NCBI GenBank assembly: GCA_010645155.1
Contig: CM021312.1
Coordinates: 1,028,935 to 1,092,934, forward strand
Source of the DNA: Tigriopus japonicus
Lineage: Eukaryota > Arthropoda > Copepoda > Harpacticoida > Harpacticidae
DNA length: 64,000 nt
Reading direction: 5' to 3'
In this document: positions 12,601 to 27,600 of the stretch, piece by piece
How the letters are laid out: every line of letters starts with the position of its first letter
Position numbering within the stretch: the stretch's first letter is position 1
The notes under the pieces: generated by a model
Told to the model about the DNA's origin: nothing
Seen by the model: only the letters and a program-made list of their open reading frames with translations
The model's database searches: none
Translations under genes and position numbers: made by a program

Positions 12601-15600
12601 ACTGTCCACTCACTGACTCACTCGACCGTTTGTCCGTTTGTCTAAGCACACACATTGAGTACTAAGGCTTCGGGATTGGAGTTCTAGTACGTCCGCTGTC
12701 TTCCCAGAACGACCACTATTGCGTGTCAAGTGGGCAGGCACAAAACAATAGTTTTGGTCCTTGGGCGAACTTTTTCCTCCGGCGGATCCTTCCAAATTGG
12801 GTGCCTAATCCCACATCTCTAGGATGGGTAAACATACAAGTGGAAAAAGCCGGAGAAGACGAACAACCCCGACAATAACTGACCATAAAGGTGACGACGA
12901 TAACGACGTCCACGATGTCAAAAAATGAAGAATACTTGAGCTACGATACTGCACGGGTTATTGGTACGCAGTGCAATTCTCAAGCTCCAAAGTTCTCGTT
13001 CTTTTCTTTGGACAAGAGGTGGCAAATCTCTGGCAAATGAGCAAAATTTGTTGCCGACGACTGATCGATGGGATAGCTAAGAAGCAACACAGACAAGGGC
13101 AAAAATTTATGTTACGAAAGAATTGAAGGATTTCTAACACAAACACGTGTTTCATGAATATTGGTCGTTCAAATAGTTTCAATAAATAGTGTCAATTCAT
13201 AGTGTCAATAACCAGGGATCAAATATCATCTCTCAATATGTCAATCCCTTTCAGCACTTGGAATGACAAGCTCTAACTCCCGTCTTGTGAAGGGAATATT
13301 TTGGCTTTTAGCATAAAGAAACAAATATAGTTGCGAATTCTTTCAAGAGATTTTTATGAAGTGAGGCTTTGGTTACATGTTTTTTTTAGATAAAATGACC
13401 CTTGGATCAAGGGATCTCTCTGACGGGAAAGATCCCAGATTCAAATGAGTTTTTGCAGCTTCGACCAAGTGTAATTCTACAAAGTACAAAGGGTTCTACA
13501 AAGAAGAAACACCCCGGGTCTTTCGTAGAGATATCATATGCTCAATACGATTGTATCCTACCTCGATGAAAAGGTCACGGGTTCATAAAGGATCCTCAAG
13601 CTGCACGCCGCCTTGATTAAGGACAACAATTCTTAAAACACAAAACTTTCTTTTTCTCCTTGTGTGCACCTCAGGTACAATAGCTTTAGCTTTGTTCCAT
13701 GTTATTTTACCTCAAATCCGGCAAAGCAAGGAAAGGCTTCTATTGCTCCACTTGTGGGGATAGCTTGGCTTTGTCTGCCGGTTTGCCAAATCTTACAATA
13801 ACAAGCCAGCACTTCCAGAAAGCCACAAAAATTCCATTAATTTCCCAGACAACACCACGAAAACACAGTTTTTAGTGTCCGCATTTCTGGCCTTGGTCTT
13901 ATTAAGTTCGTGGCTTTTTGACTTGTTGGCTTCCTTGTTACCTTCTTGCTTGGTTACTCGGTTGGTAGCAAAAGTAAAAAACTATCAAAATATTACCCTT
14001 TTCCTCCGTCTTACAACTCGGTCCTTTGTCTCGATTGCCAAGTTTTCGAGATTTTTATGGGGAAAAAATGCACAGAGAAAGAAGAAGAGGAGAACGAGGG
14101 CCACTATCTTCACAATAATCTAGTTCTCGCTTTGATACTTATTCCTATTTTTTCGGCCCTTTTCCAATATTTACAGACTTTAAGAGGATCCAGACGAGGG
14201 TTTCTTAGAAATCTCTCCAATTGAAAACTAGGCTCTATCAGGTAAATGTGATCTAGTCTTTTTCCTACCTTTAGCAAGCACTCGATGAAGAAGATGGCAG
14301 TAAAGCCATAATCGAATTTCGAAAGCATCTTATTTCGAGGTGCGTTCTCTTGAACAGGATCTTCAGCGGCCAGAGCCGCACTGCTCAGTAATATCACAAA
14401 CATTATGAACACGTCAAACAAAGGTTTGGTCACAAGCCAATGAATGCCCACGCGAACCCTAAAATATGATGACATGAAAATCAAATCAGTCTTTTTTGTC
14501 TCTAACACTCGGTGAAATATTGGTCTTACGGATTAGTGGAGGAAAATATGAAAAGGGAGGAATAGGGTAAAATTGGTCGCAGTTCCTCCTCTTCCTCTCC
14601 AAAAGCACCACCTCCACCGCCCTCGGCATCGCCCCTAGAATGGATGCAATAAATAATGGATCATCGCAGTTTTTCGCCTCGCCAATGCAAAATAAAGCCA
14701 ACCAGTCTCCTCTTTACCTATTATCATCGTCCTCATTCCTGGCAGCCGCATCCCCATTGGCACCTCCGGCAGCTTTATCCAGGGCCGCATGTTCTGCCTG
14801 TTGGGCAGCCTCGGCCTCTGCGGCGGCCCTTTCCTTTTCCGCCTCTTCATTGGCCGTTAGTTCGGCAGCTTGGTCCAAAGAATCGCAAGCAATGGCCAAA
14901 AACACATTGAGCAGACAGTAATTTCCGCAGAGAGTGAGCATCACAAAGTATAAACTGTACACCAAGCCCCCGTTCTTCCGCCCACCTTGAGAAATTATGG
15001 CAGTGTACATGACATTGTTCCAATCCTCTTCAGTTAGCACCTACGCAACGAGTACAAATATAGAAGAATGAATCTCAAACTGCTTTTTGATGGAGATCAA
15101 GGACAAAGAGAGTTGAAGGGCTCCAGGCCATCAGAAGCGCATCTTTTGATGAACTTCTTATTTTTCCATTAGATGTATCTGTCCAATCTTCAACCTTTCC
15201 ACACGACCTGAACTGAAATATGGAATAGCATAATGAATTAACTTACCTGAAAGACCGTCAATAGGGCGTTGATGGCTGTATTGAAGTTGGACGTTGGTGT
15301 CCCGTCGTCGAAATTGAAAGAGCCGCCAAAAAGCTGCATTCCGAGCAGAGCAAAGATGAAGATGAAGAGAAAGAGCAGAAAGAGCAGAGACATGATAGAA
15401 GATAAGGCATTCATGAGAGCTATCACAAGATTGCGCAAGGGAGACCAGTACCTAAAAAAAGATTGACAATTGTCGACTGTAGTCAATGATTCCAAAAAAA
15501 AAGATGATTAACCTCAAGCCCTCAAAAGCCTGAGTGAATCATCTAGAATAGACTGACTTACTTGGTCACCTTGAAGACTCTGAGTAGGCGCAAAGCACGA

Positions 15601-18600
15601 AGACCTGACAGCCCAAAGGATCCCGCCCGAGGCTTGAAGTTGACCCACATGACCTCGAGGAGAGATCCTGTGATGACAGCGCAGTCGAATCGGTTGAAGG
15701 CAGATGAGAAATAAGCGGCAGGTCCCAGGGCATATAAACGAATTAACATCTCAAAGACAAAGGCACCAAGGAATAGAAATTCGGCATAAACTGCAAGCAA
15801 GAAAATACCCGTTTGTTGAAACCAAGATCTCGATATCTTTCCATCAAACTTTGCTCTTTCTCCATTTCAATTTCAAAACTCTTTACAACCATTACTCTGC
15901 TATCCTTAATCCTAATGCTTTTGAGGGATCTAAACAATAAACAAACATCATACAAGACTCTCGCTGAATTTGAAACACAGCACCAAGTTAAGTAAGTGAG
16001 CGAGAAGAGATCTGGAAGTAACCCCCAACAGAATCCCCAGTCTTGAATGGATCAGAACGGATTAAGAAGGTATTGGAATCTAATTAGCCGCCAGTGTCTA
16101 CCTTTCTAGCAAGTAATAGCAATCTGAGATTGCTTGCTCACACACAGGCAAAGGAAGGAAGACCGTTTTCACATGAATCAGTTAAGTAAATAGGCTTTTT
16201 TGTTTGACTGTTCCTTCGCAACTATCCTTAGGGGAAAGTCGAGTCAATGGCTCCCCAGAGAGAGTAATTAGCCCCTTATCAAACCCTCTCATGTTTTCCG
16301 TTCTCTTTTTGGTGAGTATTACTTATTCACATGGCTGCCAATGGGCAAAACAGGACGCTTGGATACTTTTGTAAACTGATTGTTTCTGCCTGAATCTTGA
16401 CTTTTCATTGTTCAAGATGGTCGACCTATTTCTCAACGTTTTACAAAACCCCATGTCAGAGTGCATTGACAGAATCCTTCCATGATAAAAGGAATATCCT
16501 TGGCCCCTAGACCGACTTTGTTTGCAACGCAAGAGAGAATAACAGAAGAGCCAACCATGTGCCAGCACATCTAGTCAAACCTAGTTAAACCCCAAGACAT
16601 ATCCCAGAATATCCTCCATTGCTCTCTAATCAGGACTTGGCACCAACCTTGCTAGCGATTATCCAAAGCCTTATGTAAATAGTAAGAAAGACCTGATAAA
16701 ACGCCCCTTTACCGCGGGGTTTTCGACTTTTTGTTAATACCTGGTGGAGCACAACCGATGGGCCAAACAACGACCGTCTTGGGAATGAAGCCAAATATTT
16801 AAAACAAATGTCGTGTTTACGCGTTATTGCGCAACTAATCTGAGCTCTGACATGATACAAGAGCAAGGCAAATTGTATCTTGGAGATTGATTTGGGGAAA
16901 TATTGATGCTATGAAGCCGACGAGAGAAGTTTTGATCTCTTCAATTCTGCCATTGGTCCAGATTATTGCGAGTTGACAAAAGTCGGAAAAAATCCTGGAA
17001 AGAGAGGGTCTGACCAACACTTTCACTTACAGAAAATGATTTGTTGACAACCTGTAGTATCCTGCTCCCGAGTATGCCCCCTCCCGACTATGCATCTATT
17101 CCCCCCTATAAATATCTATGTCTCCAAGACAATAAACAACTAGTCATTCTCCAACACTCGACCATGCTACATGGCGCAGTCGGTAGTTGCCGCCGTATTG
17201 GCGGAAGGACCTCTCCCTTCTCCCTCCCCTTGGTCGGGGAGACGTAGGTCCGTGTTGCGTGCGGGAGGGCCGTGGATGCAGCGGGTGGACGTGGTGCAGC
17301 GGGATGGCCATGGATGCAGCCTACGTCATGGTGGTGCAATGGAAGGCCCGTGGTTGCAGCGATCCACCTGTGGATGCAGCGGAAGGCCCGTACACGCAAC
17401 GGACAGTCCGTCTGGAGCCCCGGCCAAGACGTCGGACGATGCCGTGACCGTCGGATGATTCCGTGACCGCCGGACGATGGCGTGGCCGACCGAGCCGATG
17501 CCATGACCGCTGGACGATCGGGCCGATGCCGTGACTGCCGGACGAAGGCGTGGCCGACCGAGCCGATGCCGTGGCCGACCGAGCCGATGCCGTGGCCGAC
17601 CGAGAATGATTCAAGCGTTATTTTCTTCATCCGAATAACCTTAATCTATATAAAAATTGCTTCATTGCTTATTTTTTACTTGTTCATTACCCTTTATCCA
17701 CTCTGAATCTAAGTTTTTACTGCATAGAGCAATAACATGGAATTGGTTTTCTCTCAAGTTTTGAATCAAGTTCTCCACCTCTGATTTCCTGCCTCAAGAA
17801 AAATAATGATTTCGTCCCTCATGACAGATATCTTGAGTGATCTAATCGGGAAACACAAACCAAGAATCACGCATTAGTAGAGCTCCTGTTTTTCTAGTTC
17901 TCCTTTTCCTGGCCCATCCATTGCATGAAAATGTTTCATCAAATAAGAAAACACTCTCTCGGTAAAAAATGTTCAACAAGTGTGCTCTTAGAGAAAAGTT
18001 CAGCATTGCGTGGTTTTTGTCTGATTATTCTAGTCTTTTCTGAGGCTTTTATTTTCCTTTCAAAAGGTATGGTTCAATTTGATGGAATAAAACTTCAAAT
18101 GGTGTGACTCTGTCTGAAGTCAGTGTTAGATGGATTTACCTACTCCCAATAGGCACTTGAGTAATGCAGTTAGTTAGCATCTGAAGTTTTTTCCGAGAGT
18201 TGCTTTCGCTTCTCCCGAACGTGAATATCCAAAAACTCAAGGATGATCCACATAAGCGCAAAACAAAGACAGCACGAAAATATCATCACTTGGAACTAAG
18301 CAGAACGTATTGATCAAATCTGGCTCAGTTGAATTCCTGTAAGGGTTCTAAAGTTCACTCACGTTTCTGTGACTTACTTGGTAAACACAATCGATTCTTT
18401 ACCCAGACAACACCATTTACAATGAAAATGAGTAACCTGGTGGTAAATCCACTTGGGTTGTTCTGTCTCATAAAATCATTCCTCAGGCTTTACTCTACCA
18501 TTCGTCTAGAGAAGTACCCCAACTGTTAAGCTCTGCAAGGCTCTGAACTCAAGGACTCACACACATGAGCCTTCACATTTGTGCTCGTACAATGGTTGAT

Positions 18601-21600
18601 GATGAAGGTTGATAAAATGGGATGGATGTGAATGTGAGCATTGAATGAGCCCTTCTAAAATGCTACTATATAGAGAGCTTTCTATTGGGACACCGTGATA
18701 TAACCATGAACGACAAGTAAAAGGTCTTCATATCAGTTGACAACTTGATCACTTGTGAAGAGAATGAATGTTCTTTTCATTATTGGGTAAAACATTATTT
18801 TTTTCCTTTTACTATTTTGAAAGAAACCCTTCCATGGAACAACGCTGAATAAATCAATTTAAACTCCAGTTTCTCCACTCCACAAATTCCATAAAATTTA
18901 TTCATGAAAATTGTTACTCTAAATGATATTTAATAGCAGGCGTTGCTTGTCCTAACATCAAATACAATGGACAGGAATGAACGCCTCGTTTTTTTTGTGT
19001 TAGGGGCAATAGATCAATAGATGTTATAGATGTTTGTGACCTTCCTCTTTTATGCACAGGTCTCTACATACAGCACTATCCGTAGATGTTTGGGGCAAAT
19101 GAGTCTACAAATGAGCTGTAATAACAGAAGCAGCAACTTTGAGGTCCAACTTTAGTTAGAGGACAAGAAACTTTGCCAACCGGATTGCATTTCTTGAGGG
19201 GCCAGTTCGTGGTCACTTTTAGGAGCAGAGCACGATTTATGGGCTGCCTTGGTTACATACCACGTACATTGCGGGTTCTCAGAAAAATTCTGCGAATGTC
19301 GAATACAAAGAGCCAGCCACGAGACTTTACGAGCAAATCCTCAATTCACAAAACAATGCACATCCTCTGTTGGTTACAGCACCCACCCACTACTAGCCTC
19401 ACGTTCAATGCTTATGTCGTAAGCCTTGAGAAATGTTATTTAAGCCCTTGATGATCTCCTTCTCATGAATTTATTGCCACGTCATATGTGGCCCCCTTTG
19501 GAGGCTCAAAATGTGCATGGGGCCTAATGTTTTAGAACACAAGAAGACAAAGAGGATCATTCAGAGCGTGGCTGTTTATTGTGCAAAGACGAGAAGGCGA
19601 CAGTAGCGGCATCACCAAGAAAAAGGCCCACAATAACAACAGCGTGACCTACTGACGCACCCATGCTAAAACTAAAAGACCCTACCGTCTAGTCCTCACC
19701 CTTATGCATCTAAAACCAAGTCGCTCATATTCACTCTAGCTCTTCGATGGTGTACTGTACCAAGCTGAATATTTTAGAGGCTGTCAAACGATCTGCTTTG
19801 GCCGAGGCCGTTGGTTTCCATGAAATGTTCATGGTGAGGAAAGAATGAGCGATTCGTTTAAACTGGCCCGAGATTCTTATTGTTTCCAGCTCAACTGGGA
19901 ATGAACCCAAGCAAACACTTGAACCCCATGAGACCGTGCGCAGTTAAAGAATGTACAACAGTATATGACCTTCGAACTTCGAGCAGAAGATGCTAGAAGA
20001 CGATCCTTTTCTGGTGGGAAGAACATGAGAATGGTTTCTTTTATGGACAAGTGACAAGGCCACTTTTGAGTCAAGCTGAGAGTCCATCACATGGCCCTCT
20101 TTCTTTCCAACTCGCACTGAAAGACCATAACGACGCGTGCAAGCCAATGGAACGGTTTTGTGCCGTTTAAGTGTCAAGAACCGATTGATGAGTGTATGCA
20201 CCACTGGACTACCTTTACTGAACATTACAGAGCAACGGCTGGCAAGGGCTGAATTTCCTTTCAACACTTTGATCAAGTTGTCAAGCGACAAAATAATAAT
20301 GCTTGCTCCCAATACTTAAGAACCTTGAAGGTAGACATGCAACAGCGTTAGTTTGTAACCACCACGGTAATAACAACTACTGCATAGCAGCAACAGCAGC
20401 AGCAATAGCAGCAATACCCCGAGTTCGAAATGAGATGACCTAAGATGGGAAGTGTGGAATCAGACGTGTTGCTTCCTACACGAAAACCATTACATAAAAC
20501 CTTTTCAAGTGGACAATTTGAAAAAAAAAAACGAAGACGTTCTGTGCGAACTTAGACGTTCGCACAGAACGTCTAAGAGGCTCTTCTGCAGATATCAAAT
20601 GGCTCTCTTCAGATCTTGTCACCTTGCTCCAACCATACACGGATGACGTTTTGAAGGCTAGGAAGAAATTGGGTGCCCAAATTCTCCATTGGAGCCAGCA
20701 ATTGGATCTGCCACTATTGAGAGATGTCGGAGTAGGTGGGTAACGGAACGAAAAAAAACTTGGCAATTTAAACGTGCCACATTTCCTCGACATTCGAAAC
20801 TCGCCCCGGCAATCAGGCTCAGGGTCGTCTTTCGCACCCAATGCTCCTCTCTTAGATCCAAACTGTAGAAGGGAGCTTAAACGGGCACAATGGCGCGGGC
20901 AAAGCTCTCCGATAATGTCCAATTCAAGAAAAACAAAGGCCCCACCAAGTATTGTATTCCTAAGGTATTGTGCTCTAAACTACGGTCGCCCCCACCACCA
21001 GGATCGTTCCATGTTGAGTGAGTGAGGAACGAGTGGATAGGCACTCAACGAAGATAGACGGTCCGAAGCGCGCTTTTATGCCGCAGAGTGGCCATTAACC
21101 CTCAAGAATGGCAAATTTCATCCATTTCTCTTGCCGTTCACTACGACCTGGCTATCACTCTACCTAGGATTTCCATTTTCTCGCCCATGCCCTAAAACCA
21201 GTGGGCATATCCGAGAGATACAGTTCAATCCTCTACAAGGTCGAACCATTTGGTGGAATGACATTTCCAAGGAAAGAGAGAGAGAGCATTGTTATTCCCC
21301 CTCCCTTCTAGAACACTAAACTTTCCCACAATATGTTCGGGAAATGACTCAACTTGGAAAAAGCAACGGAACAGAGTGAGAGCATGATTTTCCATGAAAA
21401 TAATTGCTTACATAGGAATTCTGTGAGCCATTGGGGTTGGTTATAATGTTCCACGGCCACTGTGCATGTATTGAGGAAGACTAGGACGATGACGAGCCAA
21501 AACCACCACTGTTGTTTGCACATTCGACGGATCTTGATTCGAGCTCGTCGAATGGACGCTGAAAACTCGCTGGAAGCACCTGAAACACATTTCGCAGAAT

Positions 21601-24600
21601 AGGGTTGAAAGGATATTTGCAAACCAAATCATGATGTAAACATGCCATGTAAATACTATTTCAACGAGAATCATTACTGCGTACCTGCTAATTCCTCCTC
21701 TTCGGTTTTTCTCTTTTTCTTTCCTTCTTCCAGGCGTTTCTTGCGAGCTGAAAAAAAGTCATCAGATGAAATCGTATGATCAGTTCTTTTTTATCGCTGG
21801 ACTTTGCTTGTTTCAGACACTTGACTTGGAAGAAGGGCTAGTTTCCGATATTTGCAATCCACAAAGGTTAACTCTTCATGAATGATTAATGTAAGCTAGG
21901 ACAATGGAGAGCAGGCGATGGAGAAGTTCTCATGTTAACATGGTTCCCTTTTCTCACATCGATCTTTGGATCGAGCTTGCCATGGAGAAAGTCGACAAAT
22001 GTCAGCTCATACATATTTAAATCACCGAAGAACCGAACGAAGAGCCTTACAAAGTCTGTACAGACAATTCACATTCCGATTCGAAAAGACGTTTAACTCG
22101 TCTGATTCAAATCGAATTATCACTTTGGAACATGGAAGCTGAGCGTGCTGTCCCCTTAACGGATTAATCTAGCCTTCTACATAAAGGTGGCCTTCGCTCT
22201 CCGAGAAATGTGGAACAAATTTAGAAAAAGGATCTCGACTAACCTTCTCTGATTCTTTTCTTGTCGCTCTCCGTAGTTCGCTCCTCCTTTAAAATCAGAT
22301 CCTCTGAAAATGGGAAGAAGAAAGAAATCAAGCACATTATTTTTATATTTCAAAAGTAAAATACAACTCGCAGATAGAACACGCGTGTAGAAAGAGAAAA
22401 AGGTCGTTCTTTGGTTGAGCGTGGAATCTTTGCATTTCAAGTGGTTCAAAAGAGGAAAGAAACTAATTCAAGAGACATGAGTGGATGAATTTTCTAGGGA
22501 CAACACCCTGTCAAGTATAGGCTGTCACTAACGCTGTAAAAAATGGGAGGGAAACGTTAATATGTTGGAACAACACTAGCCAAACCTGGTGGGTGATTGA
22601 GGTCGATTGTAATGACCTCGCATATTTCGGTATTTCAAAGAGCACGTCTTTTTCCACAGTACTACTGAATGCTAATAATATGCTTTAAAGTGTCGAGTAA
22701 ATCAATACCAAGTGAACAATAAGGGTGGTGGAACTGTACATGAACCGTCCAAAACGAGGGGAACAGAGAAAACGCAAATGAAGGATCGTCGCTGAGCCTC
22801 TTTTCGTTGTGGCGCTTTTGAACTCACTAGAGTTTATAAGTGATTACCATGAAAAGGATGGAATGACGTCGATGAGAAAGAACACTTAAAGGTCATGCAA
22901 GCCAGTAATCATTCCAATTCACACGAAATTTATTATAAATGGCTTAAAACAAGAAAATTGTCAAATGGAACCCTATGGAAAAAATGAGGCCCATTGCGGC
23001 GGCTGTTGTCATCACCGCGCTCAAAAGCAACATTCATCTAAAACAAGGACTAGTAGCAATATCATGCAAACAGTGCCAAAACGACTTGAAGAATCAATGA
23101 ATCAATGGATGAAGGAACAAATGTCAATGCTAGGCGGTATAGTGATAGTGAGTGAGGTAACGATGCAGATTGGCAAACATGTTGTCGCACAATGGATGGG
23201 CAGTCGTGTGCCGTTCCTTGGTGCCCTTGGTGGCATCTCTGCTTACCTGCCCGACAAATCCAATTCATGTAGCCGTCCATTTCCATGTCGAGCCGCTGCT
23301 TCTCTTTGAGCCTCAGAAAACCAGCTCTGCTCTCGACTCGGTCCTTTTCCTTGGCAAATTCTCTGGATATGGACAGAAAAGAAGACGCACAAGAGATACA
23401 AAAGGTGAATAGCGCTGTGCTACCTAAAGATACTGCATATATTTTTGCCGATATTTAGGAAAGGAACAATCTTCTGACGAATCACAAAGCCGGTACACAA
23501 TACACATGGTACATCCGAATCCAGGTAAGTACGTACGTAAATTAGAATATAGAGAGCAACATGTCTTCGCTTCTTCCTGCTCTTTAACTATCCTACTAAT
23601 TGTAGCAACAACCTCGCCATTATCCTGGCATAACGAGAATGAGTATGTATGCCTTTGAGAGGAATCTTTATTATAACCGAGAAAGAGAAGGAGTTCTTAT
23701 TGGTGTAAGGAGGGATCAGAGCTCTCAACCTTACTTTTCAAGTCCTTTATGCAGTCGGTCGAAAGCTTCACAGACGAGGTAAAAACTCAATGCTTTGAAA
23801 ACATTAATCAACTTGCCCAAGGTTTCACAACTTCGATACCACTCAGACAACTAATTAGGAAAGAAACTTAATNNNNNNNNNNNNNNNNNNNNNNNNNNNN
23901 GAGGTATTTTTGTTTTTCCATTATAATCTAGCGGTTAAAGAGTATGTATGCCTTGTAGCATCTCTTAGTAGGAAAATTCATTCCTTAGCCTTAGGCCCCA
24001 GAATGGGTCCAGTGCTGTATGCATTCTGAGTGGTTTCTTTCTTTCTTTCTTTCATCAAGTTAGTATGCAGAGCACGGTTCAACAAGCAATATTCAGGGTG
24101 GTCAGCCTGGGTTTGTTCCATCTACTAGCTAAGCTCCAGCACGTTGGCTTTTGTGAAAGCGCTTTCTAACTAGAAACACAAACATGTAGATCCAGACGTC
24201 AGGATGGAACCATTCCACTTGTTCAAAAACTCACTCTCACTCGGAGCAACCACTTAACACGGCTCATTGACAATGACATTCAAATACTGTACTGGCAGAA
24301 ACGACTACATGAAAACCTCTTACCAACCTATCCTTATAAAAAGTTCCATCTGTCAAAGTTTTGAGTTGATAATTCCCTAGATGTGCACTGAATCGGAAGA
24401 AAGTAATTCTTATTCGTAAAATTCGCGGAAAGTTTGAAGGCTCATAATTCTTGAGAGAGATGATCCTTGCTTTGATTTCAAAAATTAATATTTGAGAGGA
24501 TATCATGATCAGACTTGCACACAGCAATGAGGGTTGCTGTTTGTGCAAATTTGGGGGAAAATCGAATTTAATACAATTTTGTGAAGCAATCACTTGATAA

Positions 24601-27600
24601 AACAGAATGACTTACGGCAGAACGTTATATGAGTCGGGAAAAGGATTATTTTATTTCTCAGGTTTGTTAATTGTTTTTGACAGGGTTTGATCAGATATTT
24701 GATCTTCCGACTTTCACGTTCAAATAAAGTTATTGGCTTAGAAAAACCTTGCCTACTCTACTTAATGAGAAACTACTATTTCAAAGCTATTTCGCGATGC
24801 TTCCGTATGTATCCTGGGTTTCGAGACTCTGTAGAAGTTAGGGACCATCTTTTGAAGTGGTAGAAAAAGTACTGAAAGAAAAAGTTCATGAATGTGAACC
24901 CTATGCTTAGCTGAAAGAAGGGTCCCTGAGGAAAAGTACGAGTACGAGTACACGTGTCTTTTTAAGTCTAGTCCATTTGTCTGTACAAAAGAGCTCTGAG
25001 TTTTGGTCTTTCAGCCGCTCCGTGAATATTAATTAATTGCTCATCCAGCCTCCTTTTCACCAAAACCAAAAACTTGGAAGCCGCTCTATTTCAGGATGGA
25101 TTCTCAAATCTTGCTCCCTTAAGCTGGATCGAGAGTCTCTGAACCTTTTTCCACAAGCCCACTACTCCTTTGCCTTTTCAGCATCAAGGTAAGTCGAACA
25201 TGGAACCAACCACTGAGTAGAGATGGTTCCAAGTTCTTAGATCTGCACAATGCGCCTTCTTAAATACCAAAGAGGCCTGTAGTTTAAGAAAGGCAGAGAA
25301 GAACCAGAGAAAGATCAAGGTGCTAGAGGAAGAAGGAAAAGAAGAAGTAAGAGCAGGAGGAGGATAAGGAGGATGTGGAGAAAAGGAAAAGAGAACGAAA
25401 AGCACAACACGGCAAAGGCAAGGCAAGGCAAGGCCAGAGGACACAATACTTGGTGGTGAAGTGAAGCAGCGCGACGACGAAGGCCAAGAAGAGGAAAAGA
25501 GACGGCGGCGACAACGCCACAAGCCTTCATTGCACTCAGTCAAAACCGAGAAAAGCCATTTTATTAGAAAAGGGCCCATTGAGTGGAGTGGAACTGTGCC
25601 TGTCTTACTTGCCCAGCCTTGGGTTTAAAAAAAGAACAAAGTCTGGAGATGGAATTTAATCATTTGGAAAAGTAAGAAAAGGAAACGAGAATCCCCCTTC
25701 CCTCGCTCGTTTGTTCGTTCGTTCGTTTGCTCCCCTCTCCTCTCTCCTCTTTCTCAAAAGTGTACGATAGGCTGTTTCCAATAACTTCCTCTGCCAAATC
25801 AAGTCGACCGGAGCTAGCAGATTGGTATCCGAGGTTGACAACGTTGCGAGACTCTCTTAATTTTCCAGGCTGTCCGATTAAATTCCTGAATCTGATCCCA
25901 AATGATGCTGAATGCCATCTATGAAGCCAAGTGAATCGTTCTAGAAGTACTAAGTTGTGAGCGCGAGTCTACTAGTAGATAGAGATGCGAGTTATGATGA
26001 CTGGGACTACTAATACCACGGCGACGACTTCATCATGTGACACAAACATCGTCTTTGGATACAATATCACATTTAAGACTAGCACACCAGACCTGGTCTC
26101 CCGACTAAGAAAGGACGGACTTACCCACTCAAGACACCCAGAACCAGATTCAGCATGAAGAAACTCCCCACCACGATCAAGGGAATGAAGAAGACCCAGT
26201 TGAAGGCGCTCCCAATGGCGTCGTTGGTCTGAAAAGAGAGGCCGGGAAACCGATCAAAACTGTGAATATGACCTTGTCATCATGTTGAGCTGCTTTCATC
26301 AAAGGAATGTGTTTTGCTCCGTCATTCGATTCGCCGAGGCCACATCCCGAGAGTTAGTCAATCCCACTTGGATGATGGCATGTGGGACTTTTTCGCTTTA
26401 AGATTTATCGAATTGAACCAATTTGAAAATGGGCTACTCCCCTTCTCGAGTTGAAAGCGAGTAACAAATCTTGCCAAGTTTGACAGGTGCGCAAGATATA
26501 TTTGCATGAAGCTGTAGGTATCGTAGGTATCGTCAAACTATTTCCTATCTACGAGCATGCGAAATACCACGGACCTTTCAGTGAGCCCCAGACTCTCTGT
26601 CATAACTCCCAATTTGCGAAACTTTCAGATTCCCATCACATCCATTCTTATGTCGCTGAAATAATGTCTTCCGAAGCCAATGCATTGAATTGAGTCGAAC
26701 GTTTTTTCTTCAGAATTACCCACCACAATGTGCAAGCAACAGAAAGCACCGAACAAAAGTTTTCTTTTGCCTTGCGACATTTTTTGGGTGTCTTCATTTT
26801 CAAACCTCAAAGTGAATACCGATTTCATGCAACTGTCGTGCGCCTTTTAAAGGACGGGGGTGATTCCATTCCAGGAAGGCCTACCTTACAGAAAGCCCAT
26901 TTGGAGCGAAAATAGGTCACTTTTCTCTGCAGTGGTTTAGAGTACTTTTGCCACAACCTTTGGTTTGGAGCAAGCTCATACCATGTACGGAAGGGCGCAT
27001 GAATAGAAAAGGCATGACCTGGCCTTGGATTCCAGGCACATGCATATTATGTACGGGAAAGAAGGGCGGGTAGGATAGCATTTTGTATTTCCTTAGATTT
27101 ACATGGAACATTGCTGTTTCTTACCGAGTATAAAATTGGGGTCCACCCCTCCATAGTGACACACTGAAATACCGTCAACATGGCGAGCCCGATATTGTCG
27201 AACGAGGTGATGCCATCGTTGGGGCCTTCCCACTTTTCCAGACAAATGGCGCTGTCTTTCTCGCAGGTGTAGGCTCCCGTGGGAGCATCCTCTGGGGGGC
27301 CGGGAAAGCAAGGACTGCCGTTCGAACCGTCTATCACAATTTCGCCTGAAGAGAGACAGAAAGCGAAATGGTCATTCACATGAGAACCTTGGCTCATCGG
27401 ATAATGCTAGTAGGTAGCATCAGGTGCCAGCTGCACCAAATATAACAGCAACAAGACATCATATTGTACATATGTATTCGTTTAAAGCGGCACGCGGTTT
27501 TACGACGTTTGATTCGATTACATGGCGACTGGCGATGCTCGGCCAAGTACTGTACAGTGTGTACTACATACGTATGCAAGGGTTTCTCGAGGTTAGCGCC

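Larger units (their letters stand above)
15791..21411. other. Cav2 intron 10
   Basis: The largest intron at 5.6 kb, between exons 10 and 11. It carries a probable LTR-element remnant, a GC-rich minisatellite and a three-armed inverted repeat (listed separately). I found no gene. Confidence 0.6.

Noticed and set aside
17106..17630. 174-codon minus-strand open frame rich in Gly/His/Arg
   Set aside because: It is the translation of a GC-rich minisatellite; periodicity explains the open frame and no domain is present.
25184..25579. Minus-strand open frames of up to 131 codons
   Set aside because: Lie over a purine-rich tract in a Cav2 intron and lack domain features.
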